A DNA stretch of 19,625 nt from contig JASHUS010000189.1 of the NCBI GenBank assembly GCA_030039865.1, positions 1 through 19,625 on the forward strand, given 5' to 3'. Numbering within the stretch: the first letter of the stretch is position 1; the number at the start of each line of letters is the position of its first letter. The stretch comes from Thermoplasmata archaeon. GTDB lineage: Archaea > Thermoplasmatota > Thermoplasmata > Lutacidiplasmatales > UBA184. A program made the position numbers and the translations under genes. Shown here in pieces: positions 7,020 to 13,581 of this stretch. A model generated the notes under the pieces. It made no database searches. It was not told the origin of the DNA and saw only the letters and a list, made by a program, of their open reading frames with translations.

Positions 7020-10000
7020 ATGCTGACGACGGGCGCCGCCCACGCGTCGCCCGCCGGGCTCTCGCCGGTGGCGGTCGTCTGGTGCCGCCAGGTCGACAAC
7101 GAGGCGGAGAGCCCCGGGTACACGACGATCCCCGAGGAGTTCCCGGGTCGGCGCGAGACGCTGGAGGCGATCCGCGTCATCGGCAACCTCACCGTCAACG
7201 TCGCCGACACGCACGATTACTGGGATCCCGAGCCCGGACAGCCGCTCTCGTACTACCCGAACATCTTCCTCTATCCCGCCGCGAACGGCCGCTACACCTG
7301 CATCGGCCGCATGTTCCTCTCGACCGAGGACCGCCCGCGCCTCGGCATGAAGACGCTCGTCTTCTCGACGGCGGACCTCATCGCGACCGGCGAGTTCGGC
7401 CCCGCCGTCCTGCGGGCGCACGCGAGCATGGGCGGCAAGGCCGCCCCGCCGCGCGTGACCGCGGAACCCGACGCCGCGGTCTACCAGGCGATCGGCGAGG
7501 GGTTCCTCTTCCACCGGGGGACGACCGAGCCGGTGGTCGTCGTCGCGTCCGACCAGTGGGAGTCCGCGTGCCAGGTCGTCCTCAACCTGATCCGCGTCTT
7601 GCCGACGTCGCTCGTCGCGCTCGGCGCCTTCCTCGTCTTCCCGTACTTCCTGCCCGAGGCGAAGGTGAACCCGCACGAGTTCACCGAGCAGGTCCCGCTC
7701 GCGCTCGCGGTGATGCGCGTGCCCCGCGCCGAGGCGCAGGGCGAGCGCCACGCGAAGCGCCTCGAGGCCTGGGAGTCCGCCCCGGTCGTGCTCCGCGACC
7801 TCACGCGTCCCGCGTCCGGTCGCGGCCGGGATAATCTCCCGCTCGTCCTCCAGTACGTCCGCGACCACGCGGACGCGAAGATCGCCGAGGTCGCCCAGCG
7901 CGTCGACGCCGTGGAAGGCGACCGGACCCGCTCCGAGATCCACGACGCCGAACGCCAGGGCGGTCGCGACCGCCGCAAGGAGATGTGGCGGATCGGCACC
8001 GCGATGGAGACGGCCGCGCTCCTCCTGACGCGCCCGAAGGGCCGCTCGGTCCCCATGACCGGCGAGGCCGTCAAGCGCGCGAACGAGTACCTCCAGGCCC
8101 AGCCGTCCACGCCGCTCGCCCGGGCCGTCGACGCGCCGCTCCCGACGTCGCCCCCGCTCGACACCGGACCGACGGGCCCGAGCCCGACACAGCACCCGCC
8201 CTGGCTCCAGCGCGGCGTCGACATCGAGCTGCCCGCGGCGGGCGCGGTCGCGGTCCCGCTCTCCGTCAGCGACGACAACTCGATCCGCGCCGCCCCCCCG
8301 CCGGATCCGCTGGCGTCGAAGCCCGGGACCGTGCCGATCTCCGACGCCGAGCTCGAGGCGCGCATCCGCCGGATCGTGGACGCGCGGTTCGCCACGCTGC
8401 CCCTCACCGCTCCCTCCGACCCGAACGAGGCGTCCCAGCGCGAGGCCCGCTTGCTGGCCGCGATGGATGCGCGCGTCCGGGACGCGACGGACCGCGCGAG
8501 CCAGGATCTCCTCGGGGTCCAGACGGACCTGAGCTCCCGGCTGGCCGCCGTCGAGGCCCGGCCGATCGTCGATCCCAGCGTCGTCTCGGCGGAGTCGGAG
8601 CGGCAGCTCCACGCCCAGTTCGATCCGATCCTCGTCGATCTCCCCGCGAAGAACCAGCAAGCGATCCAAGCGTCGACCGAGGCGTGGTCCGAGCGGATGC
8701 GCGAGGAGCTCCGCAATTCGATCGCGGACGTGAAGGCGAGCGTCGCGCACAGCGAGGACGAGCTCCGCCTCGCGCTTGCGGCCCAACTCGAGGTCGAGCT
8801 CGCGGAAACGAAGGAGCAGGGCACGGCGCTCCGCGAGCAGATCGAGGCCCGGGTCCGCGAACTCCTCTCCGAACGGACCGCGGAGATCGAACAGCGCCGC
8901 GCGAAGGAGCTCCGGGAGCTCGAACAGCGGCTCGGGATCCTCGTCGACGGGCGCACGAAGGACCTCGAGGGGCGCGTCCGGGCCGCGCTCGCGGAGCAGC
9001 AGACGCGCACCGTCGCGGCGCTCGAGGAACGGCGGACCGCGGACCTGCGCGAGCTCGAGCAACGCTTCGGGACCGTCGTCGACACCCGGGCCAAGGACGT
9101 CGAGACGCGGCTGCGGGCCGCCGTCGCGGACCAGCAGGCCCGCACGCTCGCGGCGCTCGACGAACGCCGCGCGAAGGACATGCGGGAGCTCGAGCAACGC
9201 TTCGGCATCCTCGTCGACGGGCGGACCAAGGACCTCGACACCCGCCTCCGCGTGGCGCTCGCGGAGCAGCCCGCCCGCATGGCCATGGCGATCGACGAAC
9301 GCGTCGCGCTCTCCGAGAAGCGCCTCGGCGTCGAGCGCGAGGCCCGGCTCGCGGAGCTGGCCGACGCGCAGACCCAGGCGCTCGCCGGCCTTCAGGTCCG
9401 CCTGCAGGCCTACGTCGAACAGAAGCTCCACGAGAACCAGGACCGGGAGCGCGAGAAGTACGTCGAGCTCCTCGCCCGGCTCCGGACCGAGGTCGACCAG
9501 GCGATCTCGAAGTCGGTCGACCCGGGCCGTCTCGACATCGCGATCCGCGAGCGCCTGGTCCCGGCCCTCGAGACGCTGCGCGAGAGCCAGGAGCTCGCGA
9601 CGGGCAAGTCGATCGCCGAAGCCGAGACCCGGATCCGCGCCTCCGTCGACGACACCGTCGTCCGGCTCGAGTCGATCGAGTCCCGGATCGAGCAGCGCGA
9701 GGCCGACCTCGGCCGGATCGAGCACGGCGTGCGCGCGGACATCGACGATCTCGACCGCCGCATCCAGGTCATGAGCGACCGGATGATCCCGCTCCTGCGT
9801 CGGACCTGGATGAAGGTCGGCGACCTCGAGAAGGGCGCCCCGGTCAACGAGGAGGCCGAGGTGCGCTTCAAGGAGCTGCGGCGCGACCTCCTGCGCGAGG
9901 TGCGTCGCATTGAGGGCGAGATGCGCGACCAGACCGACGCGCTCCGCGATCGGCTCGAAGGCACGATCGCGCACCAGGGACGGATCTGGCTCAATCTCCT

Positions 10001-10232
10001 GAAGCAGCTGAGCGCGGAGACGGAAGAGCTCGGCAGCGATCTCCTGAGCGGCCCGCGCCCGGCGTCCCGATCCGCTCGGAGCGCGCCCGCGCACGACGAC
10101 TTCCTGACGAGCGACCTCGGCACGCCGGTCGCCTTCGCGCCGGTCGAGGACGATCCTCCGAATCCCATGGCCCCCGACGCGCCGGCCGAGGACCCGGCCC
10201 GGGATAGCCGCCGCCGAACGCGCCGCTCGTAG
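7020..10232 (+). CDS. Giant coiled-coil protein with N-terminal globular domain (possible GTPase-associated GAP1-N-like)
   Basis: A 1070-residue protein in four parts. Residues 1-265 form a globular domain of mixed strands and helices, with PNIFLYP at 80-86, NGRYTCIGRMF at 89-99 and EDRPRLGMKTLVFSTADL at 103-120; this pattern recalls the N-terminal domain of bacterial GTPase-associated proteins (GAP1-N), by memory only. Residues 275-345 look helical, then a Pro-rich linker runs to about 440. Residues about 440-1005 are a nearly uninterrupted charged coiled coil, including three 45-residue repeats at 627-761. The last 65 residues are low-complexity and basic at the end. No signal peptide or clear membrane segment. 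GAGTGA before the ATG and a 3-base gap to the GTPase stop suggest translational coupling. The protein could scaffold or bridge the GTPase and VWA partners; that is inference. SMC-like function is unlikely because no ATPase head is present. Confidence 0.8.
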   Translation: MLTTGAAHASPAGLSPVAVVWCRQVDNEAESPGYTTIPEEFPGRRETLEAIRVIGNLTVNVADTHDYWDPEPGQPLSYYPNIFLYPAANGRYTCIGRMFLSTEDRPRLGMKTLVFSTADLIATGEFGPAVLRAHASMGGKAAPPRVTAEPDAAVYQAIGEGFLFHRGTTEPVVVVASDQWESACQVVLNLIRVLPTSLVALGAFLVFPYFLPEAKVNPHEFTEQVPLALAVMRVPRAEAQGERHAKRLEAWESAPVVLRDLTRPASGRGRDNLPLVLQYVRDHADAKIAEVAQRVDAVEGDRTRSEIHDAERQGGRDRRKEMWRIGTAMETAALLLTRPKGRSVPMTGEAVKRANEYLQAQPSTPLARAVDAPLPTSPPLDTGPTGPSPTQHPPWLQRGVDIELPAAGAVAVPLSVSDDNSIRAAPPPDPLASKPGTVPISDAELEARIRRIVDARFATLPLTAPSDPNEASQREARLLAAMDARVRDATDRASQDLLGVQTDLSSRLAAVEARPIVDPSVVSAESERQLHAQFDPILVDLPAKNQQAIQASTEAWSERMREELRNSIADVKASVAHSEDELRLALAAQLEVELAETKEQGTALREQIEARVRELLSERTAEIEQRRAKELRELEQRLGILVDGRTKDLEGRVRAALAEQQTRTVAALEERRTADLRELEQRFGTVVDTRAKDVETRLRAAVADQQARTLAALDERRAKDMRELEQRFGILVDGRTKDLDTRLRVALAEQPARMAMAIDERVALSEKRLGVEREARLAELADAQTQALAGLQVRLQAYVEQKLHENQDREREKYVELLARLRTEVDQAISKSVDPGRLDIAIRERLVPALETLRESQELATGKSIAEAETRIRASVDDTVVRLESIESRIEQREADLGRIEHGVRADIDDLDRRIQVMSDRMIPLLRRTWMKVGDLEKGAPVNEEAEVRFKELRRDLLREVRRIEGEMRDQTDALRDRLEGTIAHQGRIWLNLLKQLSAETEELGSDLLSGPRPASRSARSAPAHDDFLTSDLGTPVAFAPVEDDPPNPMAPDAPAEDPARDSRRRTRRS
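8898..9302 (+). repeat. Three tandem 135-bp in-frame repeats in the coiled-coil gene
   Basis: Three consecutive units (8898-9032, 9033-9167, 9168-9302) each encode 45 residues of the same pattern: a start R-A/T-(K/A)-x-x-RELEQR, then a (G)-x-VVD/LVD-x-R segment, then KD-x-(E/D)-x-R-(L/V)-R, and an end with a short AL-x-ER or AI-x-ER. There are no insertions between units, so the array is an exact 45-residue period. Divergence among units shows they are not a very recent duplication. Confidence 0.85.
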
Positions 10233-10247
10233 GCGGCCCGCCGGGAC

Positions 10248-10256
10248 AAAACTATT
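10248..10256 (+). promoter_or_regulatory. TATA-like element for the zinc-ribbon membrane protein and coaD
   Basis: AAAACTATT is the only AT-rich patch in the 53-base gap after the coiled-coil gene. It is centred about 34 bases before the ATG at 10286, allowing a very short leader. It suggests that the following genes are transcribed separately from the VWA-GTPase-coiled-coil cassette. Confidence 0.55.
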
Positions 10257-10285
10257 CTGCGCGACGCGCGTCGACAACTGCCTCC

Positions 10286-10471
10286 ATGGAGGACGACCAC
10301 CGGCACTGCAAGGTCTGCGGTCGGGTCTGCGCGCCCGACGCCGAAACGTGCAGCAAGCCCTGCCGCGAGAAGCGCGCCCAGCAGCTGCAGAGCCGCCGGA
10401 ACTACACCTACCTCCTCTACGGGGCGATCGCGCTCCTCCTGATCGTGTTCGTCAGTCGCCTCATCATCTAG
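10286..10471 (+). CDS. Small zinc-ribbon, single-pass membrane protein (DUF2116-like)
   Basis: A 61-residue protein with two parts. Residues 8-27 hold a zinc-ribbon-like cluster: HCKVCGRVC (C9, C12, C16) and TCSKPC (C23, C27), with a histidine at residue 8. Residues about 40-59 form one hydrophobic helix (YLLYGAIALLLIVFVSRLI). Archaeal proteins of this plan are known as a conserved family of unknown function (DUF2116 as I recall). The basic stretch between the two parts suggests the zinc finger faces the cytoplasm. The gene ends 9 bases before coaD, so the two are probably co-transcribed. The function is unknown. Confidence 0.78.
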   Translation: MEDDHRHCKVCGRVCAPDAETCSKPCREKRAQQLQSRRNYTYLLYGAIALLLIVFVSRLII

Positions 10472-10480
10472 GGGGCGACG

Positions 10481-11293
10481 GTGCCCCGGTACGGCCACGC
10501 GGTGCTGGGCGGGACCTTCGACCGCTTCCACGTCGGGCACGCGGCGCTCCTCGCCCGCGCGTTCCACGTCGGCCGGGACGTCTCGGTCGGCGTGACGACC
10601 GACGGTTTCCTATCGGAGCACCCCAAGCCCCTCCCGGAGCGGATCCAGCCGTACGCGCGCCGCCGCGCGGGCGTCGTGCGATGGATCCGGGCGCATTATC
10701 CGGGCCGGACCTATCGCGTCGTCCCGCTCGCGAACCGTTTCGGCCGCTCGGTCGAGCCCGGCGTCGACGTGCTCGTCGTGTCCGCCGATACGTGGGCCGG
10801 CGGTCGGGCGGTCAATGCCGAGCGTCGGCGCCGGGGACGGGCGGCGGTCCCGATCGAGATCGTCCCGGTCGTCCTCGCCGACGACCTCGCGCCGGTCAGC
10901 TCCCGCAGGATCCGAGCCGGGGAGATCGACCGTCGGGGCCGACGTCGTGCCCCGCTCTCCGTGGGCTGGGCCGTGACCGACCCCCGCGACGCCGACGTGG
11001 TCGTTCGGGCGATCCGTCGGGCGTTGCCGGCTGCGCGACCCGCGCGAGCTCCGCCGCGGAACTCGCGGCGGGGGGCCCGCGCGTCCGCGGACCCGCGCGC
11101 GCTGGCGCGACAGGTGCTCCGAACCCATGCCCTCGGGTTCGTCGTGGCCCGACGACGTCCGGCGGAGTGGGACGTCGTCGAACTGGCCGAAGGGATCCAG
11201 CTCGGGCCGCGGCGCGTCCGGGCCCGGGGCCCCGGCGCGCTCGAGCGGGCCCTGGTCGGCGTGCTGCGACCGTCCGCCCGCCTCCGCGAATAA
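10481..11293 (+). CDS. coaD: Archaeal phosphopantetheine adenylyltransferase with extra C-terminal domain
   Basis: A 270-residue protein. Residues 1-155 are an archaeal-type phosphopantetheine adenylyltransferase, which transfers AMP from ATP to 4'-phosphopantetheine in coenzyme A synthesis. The nucleotidyltransferase signature is GGTFDRFHVGHAALL (10-24), and the ISSTRIR-like segment appears as VSSRRIRAGEID near 138-149. The remaining roughly 115 residues are a second domain: VGWAVTDPRDADVVVRAIRRAL near 161-182, a basic linker, and ALGFVVARR with LAEGIQLGP further on. This tail weakly recalls the non-canonical purine NTPase (DUF84) fold seen fused to CoaD in some Thermoplasmata, but key residues look degenerate. 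Start is GTG at 10481, which sets VLGGTFD at the usual distance. Enzyme assignment of the N-terminal half is firm; the tail is not. Confidence 0.85.
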   Translation: MPRYGHAVLGGTFDRFHVGHAALLARAFHVGRDVSVGVTTDGFLSEHPKPLPERIQPYARRRAGVVRWIRAHYPGRTYRVVPLANRFGRSVEPGVDVLVVSADTWAGGRAVNAERRRRGRAAVPIEIVPVVLADDLAPVSSRRIRAGEIDRRGRRRAPLSVGWAVTDPRDADVVVRAIRRALPAARPARAPPRNSRRGARASADPRALARQVLRTHALGFVVARRRPAEWDVVELAEGIQLGPRRVRARGPGALERALVGVLRPSARLRE

Positions 11294-11358
11294 CCGTACG
11301 CTCGAACGCCTCCTCCGCGCGGCCGTGGATCGACCTTCGCCGCGCCCGTCCGGAAGGG

Positions 11359-11366
11359 CCTTAACG
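11359..11366 (+). promoter_or_regulatory. TATA-like element for the 73-residue protein
   Basis: CCTTAACG is centred about 28 bases before the ATG at 11391, with a purine-rich GGAAGGG just upstream as a possible BRE. It is weaker than the eS19 box but at the same spacing. Confidence 0.45.
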
Positions 11367-11390
11367 TCCGTCGCGGTCGAGCGGGCATCC

Positions 11391-11612
11391 ATGGAGACGT
11401 ACCTCAGGGTCACGTTCGACAGCGAGGGGGCCAAACCGTCGGCCGTCGCCGATCGCTTGCGATCGTGCGGGTTCCAGCCGACCCAAGGGAACTACGATTT
11501 CGTCTACGACTGGCAGGGTCCTCCGACGCGCGATCAGATCCTCGATCTGTCGGACGAAGTGACCCGGCAGCTCCGGGGCTTGCGGGTGCTCGTCGAGATC
11601 GAAACGGTCTAG
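11391..11612 (+). CDS. Small protein of unknown function
   Basis: A 73-residue protein that I do not recognise. It starts METYLRVTFDSEG, has a helix (SAVADRLRSCGF), a strand with YDFVYDW, a second helix (RDQILDLSDEVTRQL) and ends with a strand (LRVLVEIETV). The beta-alpha-beta-alpha-beta order suggests a small ferredoxin-like or ACT-like alpha/beta fold, by inspection only. The ATG at 11391 is chosen because a TATA-like element lies 28 bases before it and because the upstream in-frame sequence overlaps coaD and is compositionally unlike protein. It has its own apparent promoter, between coaD and pcc1 on the same strand. No signal peptide or membrane segment. Confidence 0.7.
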   Translation: METYLRVTFDSEGAKPSAVADRLRSCGFQPTQGNYDFVYDWQGPPTRDQILDLSDEVTRQLRGLRVLVEIETV

Positions 11613-11634
11613 CCCGCCCGCGCCCCACTAGAGG

Positions 11635-11640
11635 TTTAAT
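11635..11640 (+). promoter_or_regulatory. TATA box for pcc1 and the M50 protease gene
   Basis: TTTAAT preceded by GAGG lies 25-30 bases before the GTG at 11665. The spacing matches the other leaderless starts here and supports the GTG as the true start. Confidence 0.65.
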
Positions 11641-11664
11641 CCCAGCTCCGGTCTCGCGGGCACC

Positions 11665-11991
11665 GTGCAGGACTATCCGGTCCGGGCGAGCCATCGGGGG
11701 AACCTCGAGGCCGGGGCGCTCGAGTCGATCGCCCGTGCCGAGTTCGGATCCGCCGTTCGCGAGGCGGACTCGGTCGTCATCGTCTATGGGGCGATCGCCC
11801 GACTGAGCGCGTCGGCAAACGGGCGGGAGCTACGCGTGGACCTCGCGATGAACCCCCGGGTGCCGGAGGAGGTCGCGCGGGAGACGATCGCCCGCTACAA
11901 CCGGTTCCTCGAGGAGGTCACCGGCTACTCCGCGAAGGAGCGGTCGAAGCGGCTTCGCAAGTCGGCGACCGCGCCCTCCTCGGGAGGGTGA
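11665..11991 (+). CDS. pcc1: KEOPS complex subunit Pcc1
   Basis: A 108-residue protein of the Pcc1/Cgi121-containing KEOPS complex, which with Kae1, Bud32 and Cgi121 makes the threonylcarbamoyl-adenosine modification at position 37 of ANN-decoding tRNAs; Pcc1 is the dimerising small subunit bound to Kae1. The family signature is clear: ARLSASANGRELRVDLAMNP (about 52-71, seen as adjoining strands) followed by ETIARYNRFLEEVTGYSAKER (79-99, two helical blocks). The end after the signature is a basic/Ser-rich tail. Translation starts at GTG 11665, at the leaderless distance from a TATA box. The M50 protease gene begins 3 bases after its stop, so the two are almost certainly co-transcribed. Confidence 0.88.
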   Translation: MQDYPVRASHRGNLEAGALESIARAEFGSAVREADSVVIVYGAIARLSASANGRELRVDLAMNPRVPEEVARETIARYNRFLEEVTGYSAKERSKRLRKSATAPSSGG

Positions 11992-11994
11992 CGG

Positions 11995-13581
11995 TTGGCC
12001 GCCGGGGCCAGCGGACCGCTCCCGAACCAGAGCGGCACCGAGCTCGAGCGCATCCGCTCCGCTGTCGCCGTCTACTTCCCCGTCTACGAGACGCGGGTCG
12101 GCCCCCAGTCGCTCCTGCTCGCGATCCACGCGGACCGGGCGAGTCTCGCCTCGCAGTTCGACCGTCTTCGCCAAGAGCTCTGGACGCTGGGCTACGTCCC
12201 GCTGCTCCGCCGGGAGTCGGGCGAAGACTTCATCGAGGTCGTCCGGCGGCCGAAGACCGGCCGATCGCGCCTCTGGATCAACATCCTCTTGATCGCCGGG
12301 ACCTTCGGCACGACGGTCTTCGCCGGTGCGCTCATCTGGCTCACCTACGTCGGGGGGCCGTCCCTCGGCGCGACCGACTTCCTGTACGGCGCGATCTACT
12401 TCTCGCTGCCGGTGATGCTCATCCTGGGCCTCCACGAGTCGGCCCACTACGTGATGGCCCGGCGCCGTCACCTCGACGCGTCGCTCCCGTACTTCGTGCC
12501 GATCCCGCCGCCGTTCCTCTTCGGGACGCTCGGGGCGTTCGTCAGCATCCGCGAGCCGTTCCCGGACAAGAAGGCGCTCTTCGACATCGGCGCGGCCGGG
12601 CCCCTCGCCGGTTTCGTCGCGTCGATCCCGATCGCGCTGGTGGGCCTGTTCATGTCGATCCACGCCCCGGTCGTGCCGGCCACGTACTGCGGCCCGACGA
12701 TCCTCGGGACAAGCTACGGCAACCTCCTGATCGGCGACTCGCTCTTCTGGGCGTTCCTCCAGCTGTTCGTCCCGGTAACGCTCGTCAGCCTCTCGCCCCT
12801 CGCCCTGGCCGGATGGGTCGGGATCTTCGTCACCGCGATCAACCTCCTGCCCGCCGGCCAGCTGGACGGCGGGCACATCTTCCGCGCGCTGTTCGGCGAC
12901 CGCACGCGCTACGTGAGCTACGCGATCGTGATCTTCCTGTTCGGGATCGGACTCCTCGCCGGCTACGTGGGCTGGCTGTTCTTCGCCCTGCTCATCCTGC
13001 TGCTGGGACTGCGCCATCCGCCGCCGCTCAACGACGTGAGCCCCCTCGGAGGGCCGCGCTACGCGCTCGGCGCCGTCGTGCTGGCGATCCTGATCTCGGG
13101 GTTCGTCCTCGTCCCGCTCTCGACCCCGACCGGTTCGGTCGGGCTCAGCTCGACCATCGCCTATCCCGGCTCGCCTCCGCCGGGCGCTCTCGTCGCGGCG
13201 AACGCGACGATCGTGCTCGCGAACGGGGATCCGGTCGCGCACGGATACCTGCTCACGGGCGCGGTCACGAACGTATCGGTCGCGGGCGCCAACAACTCCA
13301 CCGTCTATCTGACCGGCCAGGACTTCGCGAACTGGGCGAAGAACTCGTCGTGGGTCTGGCGTTTACCGGATGGCGTGGTGGTCACGCTGAGCGGCGGGTC
13401 GGTCACGATCCCCGCTTCGGACTACGTCACGGTGAATGCGTCGAAGAACGCCACGATCCCGGTCGCTTTCTCGAACTCGGGCGTCGCCCGGGCCGCGGTG
13501 CTCGAGTTCTCGGTCGACCAGTACTGCGCCTCGTCGGGCACGGGCACCGCCACGACCACGATCACGGCGCTCTTCGGCTAG
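11995..13581 (+). CDS. M50 family (site-2 protease-like) intramembrane metalloprotease
   Basis: A 528-residue polytopic membrane protein. HESAH at 147-151 is the zinc-binding HExxH, within a membrane helix. NLLPAGQLDGGH (283-294) holds the third zinc ligand D291 and the family's LDG motif. Residues 1-90 are a soluble N-terminal domain with VYFPVYETRVG near 25-37. Several hydrophobic helices follow, and one more at about 356-376. The final ~150 residues form an extracytoplasmic-type domain rich in N-x-S/T sequons (NAT, NVS, NNST, NSS, NAS, NAT). Known S2P enzymes cleave within membrane-bound regulators; the substrate here is unknown. The start is TTG at 11995, preceded by GGGAGGGTGA. Its 3' end overlaps the convergent tRNA methyltransferase gene by 20 bases. 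Confidence 0.88.
   Translation: MAAGASGPLPNQSGTELERIRSAVAVYFPVYETRVGPQSLLLAIHADRASLASQFDRLRQELWTLGYVPLLRRESGEDFIEVVRRPKTGRSRLWINILLIAGTFGTTVFAGALIWLTYVGGPSLGATDFLYGAIYFSLPVMLILGLHESAHYVMARRRHLDASLPYFVPIPPPFLFGTLGAFVSIREPFPDKKALFDIGAAGPLAGFVASIPIALVGLFMSIHAPVVPATYCGPTILGTSYGNLLIGDSLFWAFLQLFVPVTLVSLSPLALAGWVGIFVTAINLLPAGQLDGGHIFRALFGDRTRYVSYAIVIFLFGIGLLAGYVGWLFFALLILLLGLRHPPPLNDVSPLGGPRYALGAVVLAILISGFVLVPLSTPTGSVGLSSTIAYPGSPPPGALVAANATIVLANGDPVAHGYLLTGAVTNVSVAGANNSTVYLTGQDFANWAKNSSWVWRLPDGVVVTLSGGSVTIPASDYVTVNASKNATIPVAFSNSGVARAAVLEFSVDQYCASSGTGTATTTITALFG

Noticed and set aside
7020..10232. Reading the long coiled-coil protein as an SMC or Rad50-like ATPase
   Set aside because: There is no Walker A or signature motif at either end of the protein, and the N-terminal domain is not an ATPase head.
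5844..10277. A 1477-codon open frame on the minus strand antisense to the GTPase and coiled-coil genes
   Set aside because: Its sequence is a low-complexity mix of Arg, Asp, Glu, Ala, Leu and Val with no domain. It arises because G/C third positions in the plus-strand genes leave few stop codons in the opposite frame. The plus-strand genes have motifs and ribosome sites.
11608..11632. Short inverted repeat TCTAG/CTAGA after the 73-residue gene as a terminator
   Set aside because: Arms are only five bases, the loop is long, and no T-run follows; archaeal terminators are T-rich.
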